Below, in pieces: positions 1 to 9,163 of a stretch of DNA of 64,000 nt (its first letter is position 1; the number at the start of each line of letters is the position of its first letter). Both the position numbers and the translations under genes were made by a program. This DNA comes from MPNP01 sp963668325. Its GTDB lineage: Bacteria; Pseudomonadota; Alphaproteobacteria; Rhodobacterales; Rhodobacteraceae. The DNA lies in assembly GCA_963668325.1 (NCBI GenBank), contig OY764222.1:2046001-2110000 (forward strand). The letters run 5' to 3'. The notes beneath the pieces were generated by a model, which saw only the letters and a list, made by a program, of their open reading frames with translations, was not told the origin of the DNA and did not search any database.

Positions 1-2
1 CT

Positions 3-194
3 GAAACTGAAATACCGGGTTTGTATATTACCGCGGGTTGGTGGGGAGGTTATAAGGCAATTCCGGCAGGTGGGTTGACCTTTGCCCATTTGATTGCAAC
101 AAATACGCCTCATCAGCTAACGGAATCATTTTCGCTGGATCGCTTTAAAACGCTTGATTACATCCTGGAACCAGGTACCACCACGAGGGTTTAG
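3..194 (+). CDS. soxB: Sarcosine oxidase beta subunit, 3' end only
   Basis: Partial: the window opens inside this gene, and about 63 C-terminal codons are readable before the TAG at 192-194. The readable peptide contains GLYITAGWWGGYKAIPAGG followed by a FAHLIATN stretch. This is the family's C-terminal FAD-domain ending. SoxB carries the FAD and oxidises sarcosine (N-methylglycine) to glycine in the heterotetrameric cytoplasmic enzyme. The delta subunit starts three bases after the stop, so this is the first visible gene of a soxBDAG operon. Identity rests on the conserved tail and on the unmistakable soxD, soxA and soxG that follow. Confidence 0.85.
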   Translation, partial: ETEIPGLYITAGWWGGYKAIPAGGLTFAHLIATNTPHQLTESFSLDRFKTLDYILEPGTTTRV

Positions 195-197
195 GAG

Positions 198-464
198 ATG
201 TTGAGAATTGAATGCCCGTTTTGTGGGCCTAGAGATGAACGAGAATTTGAATATTGTGGGCCTTACCGAGATAGACGCCCTAGCAAGATTGACAGTTTGG
301 CAGTACCGGAATTCCTCAACTACCTGATTGTCCCTGAAAATCCTGAAGGTGAAGCCAGGGAATTTTGGTGGCACCGCCAGGGATGTGGCGAATGGCTGCT
401 GGTCGTCAGGGATACCAGAACCCACCAGATAATAGATACCTCAGGATTAAATGCAAAAAAATAA
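198..464 (+). CDS. soxD: Sarcosine oxidase delta subunit
   Basis: An 88-residue protein, the usual size for SoxD. It has a CPFC pair (Cys6, Cys9) and a later His59/Cys63 (WWHRQGC), matching the zinc site of this small subunit. SoxD is structural in the alpha-beta-gamma-delta sarcosine oxidase complex. The ATG lies just after the soxB stop, with an AGGAG-like ribosome site overlapping that stop, so the two are probably translationally coupled. The 3' end overlaps soxA by 14 bases. Confidence 0.95.
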   Translation: MLRIECPFCGPRDEREFEYCGPYRDRRPSKIDSLAVPEFLNYLIVPENPEGEAREFWWHRQGCGEWLLVVRDTRTHQIIDTSGLNAKK

Positions 465-3381
465 GTATCGATTTCCCACCGGCGGTAATATTGATCGTGA
501 GGTACCCATTAAATTCACATTTAATGGCAAGATAATCGAAGGTTATCAAGGCGATACGGTTGCATCTGCCCTTCTATCCAAGGGGATTTATACCACCGGA
601 AGAAGTTTCAAATATCACCGCCCCAGAGGTATATTTTCAGCAGGTATTGAGGAACCAGGCACCTTGGTTGAAATATTGGGTGAGAGAGGATTTGCTTGTG
701 TCCCGCCCACCATGGTTTCAATTGAAGAAGGGATGAAGGTCAAGAGCATTAATTGCTGGCCAAACCCTGATTATGATTTTGCCCAAATCTTACAATTGGT
801 TGCGCCAATAATCCCTTCTGGATTTTACTACAAGACATTTTTCCAGCCGCAATGGAAAACCTATGAACCCTTTATCAGAAAAATGGCAGGTTTGGCTGAG
901 GTTCCAGAGATTGCTACCAAATCTTCAACTCAAAATTCACAGGATGCCCATTGTGAATTTTTGATAATCGGGGGAGGGGTTACGGGTTTAATCGCCGCAT
1001 TTTTGACTGCCAAAACTGGAAAAAGGGTAATTTTGGTTGATTACCATAAGGAACTGGGAGGTAATTGGTCTATTCCTTTACCCGAAAGCTCATCCATTGA
1101 ACAATGGACTATTTCATTGAGGGGTCAGTTAAGTGAGTTGCCAAATGTCAGAATCCTTACTCAAACCATGGTATGGGGATATAGAGAACAAAACCTTGTA
1201 TTAGCTCACCAGACCAGAAAAAAAGAGAATAGTGAACTGTTATTGAGAATCAGATCGCAAAATGTAATTCTGGCAACTGGTTGTACTGAAAGAGGTTTGG
1301 TCTTTCCTGATAATGATCGTCCAGGAATTATGCTGGCTTCGGGTTTACTCAACTATATCAGGAAATACTCGGTTATCCCCGGTAGCAAAGTAATCCTTTA
1401 TGCAAATAACAACAGCATCAAACCCTTGTTGGATACCCTCCTTAATGAGGGGAAAACAATTGCCGCAATAATTGATCCACGCAAGGAAGCGTATAAAGGT
1501 TACCAGCATTTACCGCCCACCATCAATATTTTATCTGGTTATGAAATCAAAAAAACCATTGGTCGGAAAAAAATCGGTGGAGTAGTTGTTTCTTCCATAG
1601 CTGAGGGAACTTCAGTTAATCTGAGCTGTGACTTGCTGGCAGTTTCAGGTGGTTGGAATCCAAACCTGCAATTATGGATGCAGGCAGGAGGTTCCCTTAC
1701 CTATTGCAATGAAACTGCAACCTTTATCCCTGCCAATGCCCAACAAAATGTCATGGCTCTGGGAACTGCCTCTGGAAAGTTCAATTTTCCAGAGAATATT
1801 TCTGATACCATCGAAAGGGTTGCCGGCCTTATTGAGTCTTTGGGATTACAATCAGAACCCCTACCAATGCCATTACATTCCCTAGAAGAAAAATATTCCA
1901 TACTTCCTCACTGGGAACCTAGAAGTTCAGATGCTGGTGCAAAATCCTTTGTGGATATGCTGAATGATGTAACTCTTGCCGATATCAAGTTGGCATTGAG
2001 GGAAGGCTATGACGATATTGAACTGGTGAAACGGTATACAACCCTTGGCATGGGATTGGATCAAGGAAAGACCGGGAACGTCAATGCCACGGGAATTATT
2101 TCCAAGGTAACTGGCCAACCCATGGATGAGGTTGGCTTAATCAAGTACCGGGCTCCTTTTGCACCAGTACCATTTGGAACTCTTGGGCAGCCTGAAGGCA
2201 AATTCGTCAAACCCTTTAGAACAACCCCGATAACCGTATGGAACCGGAAAAATGGTGCTGTTCTGTATGAAGCTGGGGCAAATTGGCAACGGCCTGGCTA
2301 TTATCTGTTGCCGGGTGAATCCATGCAGGAAGCCATCAATCGGGAAGTTCTGGCCACGAGAAATGGCTTGGCAATTTATGATGGTTCACCGTTAGGTACT
2401 TTTGAAATCAAGGGTAAAGATGCGGCCAGCTTTCTGGACCTGATTTATACAATCCCGATCCATAGCATACCTCAAGGAATGGGCAGATATGGGATGATGC
2501 TAACGGAAGAGGGATTTATCCTGGACGATGGGGTCTGTTTTTGTTTAGAGAAGAATTGGTATCAGGTTTCTGTATCAACCGGCAATGCCGACCTAGTCCA
2601 TCAGCATCTGGAGAAGCATCTTCGATATGATTTCCCTCACCTGGATGTAACCATTACCAATTTAACCCTGCAGTGGATGAATGCTACAGTTTGTGGCCCA
2701 AAAGCCAGAAGGTTTTTGCAGGATTTTACCTCTGATATTGATCTTGCTCCAAATGCGTTTCCATTCATGGGTATTAGAGATGGTACGTTTAACGATATTC
2801 CGGCTCGGATCGCCCGGGTTAGTTTTACGGGAGAATTATCCTTTGAAATCAATGTTCGACCCCGTGATCTCAGGAAATTATGGGAAACTTTAATCCTTCA
2901 GGGAGACCACTATGGGATTACACCGATTGGGTCAGAAACCAATCATGTTCTAAGGGTTGAAAAGGGTTTTGTTTCACTTGGGCATGAAGTTGATGGAAAA
3001 ATAGACCCCATTGACTTGGGCCTTGGCTGGGTGATGGGTTCACAAAAAAAGGACTTTATAGGCAAAAAAGCGGTTGCGATAAACAGATCCTCCACCTTGC
3101 CCAGAAAAGAACTGGTTGGTTTGATTGCGAGCAATCATACAACCCAATTTGCCGAAGGGGCCCCACTGGTTACATCCGAAGACGATAAATTTGTTGAGGG
3201 TCATATAACAGCTTCCGTTTGGAGTGTCGCTAATAATAGATACGTTGCCTTGGCTCTGTTGAACAATGGTAGGAAACGAATAGCCGAAAGTGTCCAGGTT
3301 AGAAACTTGAATGGTATGGAATTGGGTCAAGTAACCGAACCTTGCTTTTATGACCCCAAAGGCAATAGATTGCGAAGCTGA
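451..3381 (+). CDS. soxA: Sarcosine oxidase alpha subunit
   Basis: A 976-residue protein, full length for the family. Residues 1-100 form the N-terminal 2Fe-2S-ferredoxin-like fold, without an obvious cluster motif. A Rossmann NAD/FAD motif GGGVTG lies at about 174-179. The last ~370 residues resemble the GcvT/aminomethyltransferase domain, which binds tetrahydrofolate and converts the released methyl carbon to 5,10-methylene-THF. Together with SoxB it oxidises sarcosine to glycine, a C1 unit and H2O2. The start overlaps soxD by 14 bases and soxG follows 14 bases after the stop. The enzyme is typically the last step of glycine betaine or creatine breakdown. Confidence 0.96.
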   Translation: MQKNKYRFPTGGNIDREVPIKFTFNGKIIEGYQGDTVASALLSKGIYTTGRSFKYHRPRGIFSAGIEEPGTLVEILGERGFACVPPTMVSIEEGMKVKSINCWPNPDYDFAQILQLVAPIIPSGFYYKTFFQPQWKTYEPFIRKMAGLAEVPEIATKSSTQNSQDAHCEFLIIGGGVTGLIAAFLTAKTGKRVILVDYHKELGGNWSIPLPESSSIEQWTISLRGQLSELPNVRILTQTMVWGYREQNLVLAHQTRKKENSELLLRIRSQNVILATGCTERGLVFPDNDRPGIMLASGLLNYIRKYSVIPGSKVILYANNNSIKPLLDTLLNEGKTIAAIIDPRKEAYKGYQHLPPTINILSGYEIKKTIGRKKIGGVVVSSIAEGTSVNLSCDLLAVSGGWNPNLQLWMQAGGSLTYCNETATFIPANAQQNVMALGTASGKFNFPENISDTIERVAGLIESLGLQSEPLPMPLHSLEEKYSILPHWEPRSSDAGAKSFVDMLNDVTLADIKLALREGYDDIELVKRYTTLGMGLDQGKTGNVNATGIISKVTGQPMDEVGLIKYRAPFAPVPFGTLGQPEGKFVKPFRTTPITVWNRKNGAVLYEAGANWQRPGYYLLPGESMQEAINREVLATRNGLAIYDGSPLGTFEIKGKDAASFLDLIYTIPIHSIPQGMGRYGMMLTEEGFILDDGVCFCLEKNWYQVSVSTGNADLVHQHLEKHLRYDFPHLDVTITNLTLQWMNATVCGPKARRFLQDFTSDIDLAPNAFPFMGIRDGTFNDIPARIARVSFTGELSFEINVRPRDLRKLWETLILQGDHYGITPIGSETNHVLRVEKGFVSLGHEVDGKIDPIDLGLGWVMGSQKKDFIGKKAVAINRSSTLPRKELVGLIASNHTTQFAEGAPLVTSEDDKFVEGHITASVWSVANNRYVALALLNNGRKRIAESVQVRNLNGMELGQVTEPCFYDPKGNRLRS

Positions 3382-3395
3382 AGGATATATTTGCC

Positions 3396-3872
3396 ATGAA
3401 ATTGCAACTGTTGGACCAAACTGCCTTATTTGACCTCAAATGCAGCAGGGATGTATTGTCGAATTTGGCAATACCTGGTTTTCCACCGCTTCCTGATACC
3501 CCAAATACCCGTACGGAACTCAATGGCCATGAAATTTATTGGGTTGGATACCAACATTTTCTCTTTCGTCCGAAATTTTCGGATGAGAAATTGTGGCAAA
3601 ACTCCCTAAAAGAAATTGAACAGAGCGGATTCATCTCCCAATCCCTGGTATCTGATATCTACAATTTTTTTGAAATTACAGGTAATGATGTAATTGAGTA
3701 TCTTGCTTCAATCACCTCCCTGGATTTGGCTAACCTGGCTAATTCCAGCTCCTGTTTTTCTCATGCCTTGGGTGTAAAAACCTTATTCATAAAGAGGGAA
3801 AGGGGGTTTGAGCTGGGATTCGATAACTGTTATCTGGAAATGGTTTGTAAACAGTTTGAGCCCTATTTTTGA
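3396..3872 (+). CDS. soxG: Sarcosine oxidase gamma subunit
   Basis: A 158-residue protein, last gene of the soxBDAG order. SoxG proteins are poorly conserved GcvT-like folds. The support here is position, size and the recognisable middle section (NGHEIYWVGYQHFLF) followed by a Ser/Cys-rich HALGVKT stretch. It has a structural role in the cytoplasmic heterotetramer. No strong terminator is visible in the 168-base gap before the next gene. Confidence 0.85.
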   Translation: MKLQLLDQTALFDLKCSRDVLSNLAIPGFPPLPDTPNTRTELNGHEIYWVGYQHFLFRPKFSDEKLWQNSLKEIEQSGFISQSLVSDIYNFFEITGNDVIEYLASITSLDLANLANSSSCFSHALGVKTLFIKRERGFELGFDNCYLEMVCKQFEPYF

Positions 3873-4040
3873 TTTGCCGGCACCTATGAATGTGGCAGAA
3901 AAGGAGTACTTCCAAGTTGTCCACAACAAAATTTTTTATCATGTTTTTTAGGGTTGTTTTGTTTTGATAAAACCCTTGAATTACTATATTTTATGGCAAC
4001 CGAAAAGATTGATTGATCTTTAACAATTGAGGATTTTATT

Positions 4041-5228
4041 ATGAAAAAAATTATTTTTATAGCCCTGGCTGCGATACTATCAATGAGTGTTCAGGCCAAG
4101 GCGGAGGATGTAAAACTTGGCATCCTTCTGTCCTTCACTGGACCGATTGAAGAGCTCGTTGCACCAATGGCTGACGGCGCTGAATTTGCTGTATCCGAAG
4201 TGAGTGATTCTGGTATATTTTTAGGTGGTAAAACCGTCACACCTGTAAGAGGTGATGCAACTTGTGTTGATGCTGGGGCAGCAACAGCAGCAGCGGAGAG
4301 ACTCGTTACTGTCGACAAGGTTAGTGCGATTATGGGTTCTGACTGTTCGGGAACAACCGGAGCAGTTCTACAAAATGTTGCTTTGCCAAATGGAATCGTC
4401 ATGATTTCACCGGCCTCCACCTCACCAGGATTTACGACACTCGAAGATGATGGCCTGTTTTTCCGTACTGCCCCCTCTGATGCCAGACAAGGTCAGTTAA
4501 TGGCCGAAATTATTAAGGAGAGGGGATATAATTCAGTAGCCGTTACATTTATCAATAACGATTATGGTAAGGGTTTATCTGATAGCTTTGCCAGTAATTT
4601 TGAAGCCATGGGTGGCGAAATTACCATTAATGCTCCGCACGAAGTTGGGAAAGCCGATTACAGTGCCGAAGTAGCAGCCCTCGCTGCCGCCGGTGGCGAG
4701 GTAATGGTTGTGGCTGGCTACATTGGTGAAGGTGGCAAATCCATCGTTCGAGATTCCATAGATGCCGGTTCATTCGATACCTTTGTCTTCCCGGATGGCA
4801 TGTATGGTGATGCTCTACTTGAAGATTTTGGCAACGAGTTGGATGGTTCCTTTGGTCAGGCCCCAGGTACAGATAGTCAAGGACTGGCTACCTTTGCTGA
4901 ATTGGTGGCCTCTTCGGGCTTGAATGGCGAAGGTCCATTTATTGGTGAATCATATGATGCCGCCGCCTTGATCCTTTTGGCAATGCAAGCAGCCGGTTCC
5001 TCGGAAAGCAGCAAGTTGAAGGACAAGGTCATGGATGTTGCCAATGCTCCCGGTGAGGAGATTTACCCTGGTGAATTGGCCAAGGCTTTGGAAATACTGG
5101 CTAATGGTGGCGAAATAGATTATGTCGGTGCCAGCGCAGTGGAACTTATTGAACCGGGCGAATCGGCAGGTAATTACCGGGAATTCGAAGTCAGGAACGG
5201 AGCCTGGGTAACGGTCTCATTCAGATAA
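4041..5228 (+). CDS. Liv-type ABC transporter substrate-binding protein (cluster 1)
   Basis: A 395-residue periplasmic binding protein of the Peripla_BP_6/LivJ type. An N-terminal Sec signal peptide has a lysine start, a hydrophobic core and likely cleavage after AKA (about residue 22). The mature start DVKLGILLSFTGPIE and the later SPASTSPGFT and NNDYGKG segments are typical of this fold. It captures ligand for the importer encoded by the next four genes. Ligand cannot be read from sequence; branched-chain amino acids, amides or short carboxylates are all possible. Its position just after sox may hint at a nitrogenous compound. A 10-bp hairpin follows the stop. Confidence 0.9.
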   Translation: MKKIIFIALAAILSMSVQAKAEDVKLGILLSFTGPIEELVAPMADGAEFAVSEVSDSGIFLGGKTVTPVRGDATCVDAGAATAAAERLVTVDKVSAIMGSDCSGTTGAVLQNVALPNGIVMISPASTSPGFTTLEDDGLFFRTAPSDARQGQLMAEIIKERGYNSVAVTFINNDYGKGLSDSFASNFEAMGGEITINAPHEVGKADYSAEVAALAAAGGEVMVVAGYIGEGGKSIVRDSIDAGSFDTFVFPDGMYGDALLEDFGNELDGSFGQAPGTDSQGLATFAELVASSGLNGEGPFIGESYDAAALILLAMQAAGSSESSKLKDKVMDVANAPGEEIYPGELAKALEILANGGEIDYVGASAVELIEPGESAGNYREFEVRNGAWVTVSFR

Positions 5229-5245
5229 TTTGCAACAAGATATTT

Positions 5246-5274
5246 GAAGAGGCAGTTTTTGTACCTGCCTCTTC
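5246..5274 (+). promoter_or_regulatory. Intercistronic hairpin after binding-protein gene
   Basis: A perfect 10-bp inverted repeat, GAAGAGGCAG and CTGCCTCTTC, with a 9-base loop rich in T, lies between the binding-protein stop and livG. There is no downstream T-run, so it is more likely an mRNA stabiliser or partial attenuator than a full terminator. Confidence 0.65.
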
Positions 5275-5289
5275 ATACAGGTATTTACC

Positions 5290-6069
5290 TTGGTTTTATC
5301 TGTCCGAAATCTAAGTAAGAAATTCGGTGAATTTACTGCGGTAGATAATGTATCTTTTGATATTGAATTGGGATCCATAACAGGACTGATCGGTCCAAAT
5401 GGAGCTGGCAAGACTACCCTGTTCAATACCATCAACGGGTTCTATCCACCCACGGCTGGGCAAGTACAATTAGACAAGAAAGATATAACTGGCCTGCCGC
5501 CCCACAAATTATTTACTGAAGGGGTTTTGAGAACCTTTCAGAAAGCACATGAATTTTCGTCTCTTACTGTATGGGAAAACCTGATGGTTGTTCCTGGCAA
5601 CCAACTGGGTGAAAAATTTACCCAAACCTGGATAGCCAGAAAAAGCATTTTCAAACAAGAAAAGAAAATAAGGTCCCGGGCCCAAAGGGTACTGGAGTTT
5701 CTCGAATTGGAAGAAATTGCCGATCTGCCTGCCGGCAAACTTTCGGGTGGGCAGAAAAAACTACTGGAATTAGGTCGAACCATGATGGTGGATGCCAGAA
5801 TTGTCTTTCTGGATGAGGTCGGTGCAGGTGTCAACAAGACTCTCTTGAAAAAAATTGCCAAAGCCATTTTAAGTTTGAATCAGGAGCTCAATTATACCTT
5901 CTGCCTGATTGAACATGATATGGACTTCATTGGGTCATTGTGCGAACGGGTAATTTGTATGGCCGAGGGAAGAATATTGACCCAGGGATCAATGGCCGAA
6001 GTTACCAATAATGAAGATGTAATTCATGCCTACCTTGGGGCAAGGTCTAAAGAAAAGACGATTTTGTAA
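5290..6069 (+). CDS. livG: Liv-type ABC transporter ATP-binding protein (LivG-like, cluster 1)
   Basis: 259 residues. Walker A is GPNGAGKTT at 35-43, the signature LSGGQ at 151-155 and Walker B IVFLDE at about 171-176. It is a cytoplasmic ATPase driving import with its LivF partner. The Walker B glutamate is followed by VGAG rather than the commoner P-x-x-G, as in some Liv ATPases. The start is TTG. The stop shares one base with the next start (TAATG), so translation is coupled. Confidence 0.92.
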   Translation: MVLSVRNLSKKFGEFTAVDNVSFDIELGSITGLIGPNGAGKTTLFNTINGFYPPTAGQVQLDKKDITGLPPHKLFTEGVLRTFQKAHEFSSLTVWENLMVVPGNQLGEKFTQTWIARKSIFKQEKKIRSRAQRVLEFLELEEIADLPAGKLSGGQKKLLELGRTMMVDARIVFLDEVGAGVNKTLLKKIAKAILSLNQELNYTFCLIEHDMDFIGSLCERVICMAEGRILTQGSMAEVTNNEDVIHAYLGARSKEKTIL

Positions 6070-6773
6070 TGGCCTATCTTGAATGTACAGGCCTGACCGC
6101 GGGATACGGTGGTGGAGATATTGTCACGGATTGCAATTTATATGCTGACCTTGGCAAGGTTTCGGCTATTGTAGGACCAAATGGGGCCGGCAAATCCACA
6201 GCAATGAAAGCCATTTTGGGCCTGGTCGATTTATCACGTGGAAGCGTTGTCCTGGAGGGCAGGGAAATTTCTCAACTGACACCCCAGGACAAGGTCGCTG
6301 AAGGGATGGCTTTTGTCCCACAGGTTGAAAATGTCTTTGCCAGTTTAACCGTGGAAGAAAATCTCGAAATGGGGGCCTTTCTGCGAAAAGATGGCATTGC
6401 TCAATCCATGCAGGAGGTTTTTGACCTCTTTCCCGTGCTGGGTGAATTTCGCCGAAAAAAGGCAGGGGATCTTTCAGGTGGGCAACGCCAACAGGTTGCA
6501 GTAGGCAGAGCTCTGATGACCAAACCCAAAATGTTAATGCTGGATGAACCATCAGCCGGGGTATCACCGATTGTTATGGATAATCTGTTTGACATGATTG
6601 TCAAGGTAGCCGACTCTGGAATTGCGGTAATGATTTGCGAGCAGAATGCCAAGCAGGCATTGGAAATAGCTGATGTTGGCTTTGTCTTGGTTCAAGGGAA
6701 GAACAGGTTTACGGATTCAGGTGATAATCTTCTGGCCAATGACCAGGTTCGTAGATCATTTTTGGGTGGATAA
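6069..6773 (+). CDS. livF: Liv-type ABC transporter ATP-binding protein (LivF-like, cluster 1)
   Basis: 234 residues, the normal size for LivF. It shows Walker A GPNGAGKST at 36-44, an LSGGQRQQ signature and Walker B MLMLDEPSAG. It is the second cytoplasmic ATPase of the importer and pairs with the preceding LivG-like protein. It overlaps that gene by one base, and the permease gene begins five bases after its stop, so all are clearly in one operon. Confidence 0.92.
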   Translation: MAYLECTGLTAGYGGGDIVTDCNLYADLGKVSAIVGPNGAGKSTAMKAILGLVDLSRGSVVLEGREISQLTPQDKVAEGMAFVPQVENVFASLTVEENLEMGAFLRKDGIAQSMQEVFDLFPVLGEFRRKKAGDLSGGQRQQVAVGRALMTKPKMLMLDEPSAGVSPIVMDNLFDMIVKVADSGIAVMICEQNAKQALEIADVGFVLVQGKNRFTDSGDNLLANDQVRRSFLGG

Positions 6774-6778
6774 AGCAA

Positions 6779-7792
6779 TTGATTGAACTTGTTAATGCTT
6801 TGACCTTACTGGCAAACTATGTCCTGGTTCCAGGTATTACTTACGGTAGTCAGTTGGGGCTAGGAGCTTTGGGGGTAACCCTTGTTTATGGGATTTTAAG
6901 ATTTTCCAATTTTGCCCATGGGGATACCATGGCATTCGGAACAATGGTTACCATCCTTCTGACTTGGTGGGTTCAATCACTTGGTGTCTCAATTTATCCC
7001 ATTCCAACGGCATTATTAGTATTACCCGTAGGGGTGGTTATCACTGCTATCCTGATTCTTGGAGTAGACAGAGCAGTATATTCCCATTTCAGACAAGTAA
7101 GGGCACCACCCGTCATGCTGGTGATTGCATCGGTTGGTGTGATGTTTGTCTTGCAGGGATCAATCAGGTTGATCATCGGGCCGGAGGACCAGTCGTTTGC
7201 AGATGGAGCAAGGTTCATCCTCAAGGCCAGGGAATTCAAGGAATATTTTGGTTTATCGGAAGGATTGTCGATAAAGGTAAGCCAACTCATGAGCATAGGT
7301 GTCACAGCCATTCTTGTCATTAGCCTATTTTGGTTTCTTCACCGGACAAGAACTGGCAAATCCTTGCGGGCTTATTCTGATAATCGGGACTTGGCCCAGT
7401 TGTCTGGCATCAGTCCTGACAAGGTTGTGGTTTACACCTGGGTTCTGGCAACGGCGTTGGCAACAATAGCTGGGGTCCTGTATGGGCTTGACAAAAGTTT
7501 CAAGCCATCGGTTTATTTTCAACTTCTATTACCGATTTTTGCCGCGGCAATAGTGGGTGGTCTTGGGAACCCCTTCGGTGCATTCGTCGGGGGATTTGTC
7601 GTGGCCTTTTCAGAAATTGCCATAACCTATGCCTATAAAAGGTTCTTCTATTACCTGCTTCCCGAAGAGTTGGAACCTACGACACTGCTGCAACTCCTGG
7701 GGACCGAGTACAAGTTTGCGGTTAGTTTTCTAATCCTGGTCATCGTTCTATTGATAAGACCCTCGGGAATATTTGCTGGAAAGTCTGCATGA
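6779..7792 (+). CDS. livH: Liv-type ABC transporter permease (LivH-like, cluster 1)
   Basis: 337 residues, strongly hydrophobic, with about eight membrane segments. It has the LivH landmark FSNFAHGD near the N-terminus and the GGLGNPFGAFVGG coupling region near the C-terminus. It forms half of the inner-membrane pore. The start is TTG directly after livF. The stop overlaps the next gene (ATGA). The stretch of charged residues at about 130-170 between membrane spans is longer than in minimal LivH proteins. Confidence 0.92.
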   Translation: MIELVNALTLLANYVLVPGITYGSQLGLGALGVTLVYGILRFSNFAHGDTMAFGTMVTILLTWWVQSLGVSIYPIPTALLVLPVGVVITAILILGVDRAVYSHFRQVRAPPVMLVIASVGVMFVLQGSIRLIIGPEDQSFADGARFILKAREFKEYFGLSEGLSIKVSQLMSIGVTAILVISLFWFLHRTRTGKSLRAYSDNRDLAQLSGISPDKVVVYTWVLATALATIAGVLYGLDKSFKPSVYFQLLLPIFAAAIVGGLGNPFGAFVGGFVVAFSEIAITYAYKRFFYYLLPEELEPTTLLQLLGTEYKFAVSFLILVIVLLIRPSGIFAGKSA

Positions 7793-9102
7793 ATATTTTT
7801 TATAACAACAGGCGGGCATTTTGCTTTGGGGTCATGGCACTATTGTTATTGATCGTCGGTTTTTCCCAGAGTTGGAATCTGATGTTCCAAATCTTTAATT
7901 TGTGTCTGATTTCAGCGGTTATGGCTTTGGGAATAAATATCCAATGGGGATATGTAGGGCTATTTAATGTCGGGGTTATGGGATTTGCTGCCCTGGGCGG
8001 TCTCTCAGCGGTATTAGTTTCTGTTTCACCAGTCCAGGAAGCCTGGCAAGCTGGTGGGACCAATATTCTGCTGGCGGGAATGATTACCCTTGTGGGAGCC
8101 GGGCTTATTTTTCTGGCCCGCCTTAGACTTTCCCGCAAGATGGCGAATATTCTCACCATTTTGTTGGTAGTTCTCACCTATTTTGCGGCAAGGCATTTTT
8201 ATATCCCAGGTTCCAGTGCAGTCGAAGCTGTTGACCCTGCTTTGACTGGTTTTCTAGGAGGGCTGGGCCTTCCCATTCTTTTCTCCTGGTTGGTTGGGGG
8301 AGTCGTGGCCGGTTGTGCGGCATGGTTTATCGGCAAGATAACCCTGGGGCTACGTTCAGATTATCTGGCCATTGCCACACTGGGGATTTCAGAAATTCTG
8401 ATCCTTATTATCAAGAATGAGGATTGGCTTGCCCGAGGGGTAAAGAACGTAATTGGCCTTCCCAGACCGGTTGCCTACGAAAGGGACCTGCAGGCATCCG
8501 GGTGGTTCATGAATCTGGCCGAGAGCCTGGGTGCAAATTTGATTACGCTATCAAGTCTGTGGGTTAAAATCAGTTACTCACTTTTATTTCTGGGGAGTTT
8601 GGTCGTTCTCCTAATCCTGTTTGAACTTGCCTTGAAATCCCCCTGGGGAAGGATGATGAGAGCAATCCGTGATAATGAAACTTCAGCCCATGCGATGGGT
8701 AAGGATATCGTTTCCAGAAAGCTACAGGTCTTTGTACTTGGGTCAATGGTAGTGGGTATAGGCGGGGCAATGCTCACAACCCTGGATGGACAATTTACCC
8801 CGACAAGTTATCACCCCCTAAGGTTCACATTTTTGATCTGGGTCATGGTGATTGTCGGGGGGTCAGGCAATAATTGGGGTTCAATACTTGGTGGTTTTTT
8901 AATTTGGTTTGTCTGGATTGAGGCTGAACCGGTAGGGTTGTGGTTAATGGAACTGATTACTTCTGGCATGGAGGAACAAAGTTCACTCAAACAACATCTG
9001 GTTAGAAATGCAGCCCATATGAGGCTATTAACCATGGGGATAATTTTGCTCATTGTGTTGAAGTATTTCCCCAAAGGATTAATTCCTGAAGGAACAAAGT
9101 AG
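7789..9102 (+). CDS. livM: Liv-type ABC transporter permease (LivM-like, cluster 1)
   Basis: 437 residues, at the long end for LivM, and highly hydrophobic. The LivM hallmarks are the N-terminal NIQWGYVGLFNVGVMGFAA type motif, LRSDYLAIATLGISEI in the middle, and SPWGRMMRAIRDNE with the IVGGSGNNWGSILGG loop in the C-terminal half. It is the second pore subunit. ATG overlaps the livH stop. It is the last gene of this importer operon; miaB follows after about 60 bases. Confidence 0.92.
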   Translation: MNIFYNNRRAFCFGVMALLLLIVGFSQSWNLMFQIFNLCLISAVMALGINIQWGYVGLFNVGVMGFAALGGLSAVLVSVSPVQEAWQAGGTNILLAGMITLVGAGLIFLARLRLSRKMANILTILLVVLTYFAARHFYIPGSSAVEAVDPALTGFLGGLGLPILFSWLVGGVVAGCAAWFIGKITLGLRSDYLAIATLGISEILILIIKNEDWLARGVKNVIGLPRPVAYERDLQASGWFMNLAESLGANLITLSSLWVKISYSLLFLGSLVVLLILFELALKSPWGRMMRAIRDNETSAHAMGKDIVSRKLQVFVLGSMVVGIGGAMLTTLDGQFTPTSYHPLRFTFLIWVMVIVGGSGNNWGSILGGFLIWFVWIEAEPVGLWLMELITSGMEEQSSLKQHLVRNAAHMRLLTMGIILLIVLKYFPKGLIPEGTK

Positions 9103-9163
9103 TGTTGTATAGAATCAGACCAACAGTTTATTTGTACTGCTCAGGAAAATATCAATCAGTCCG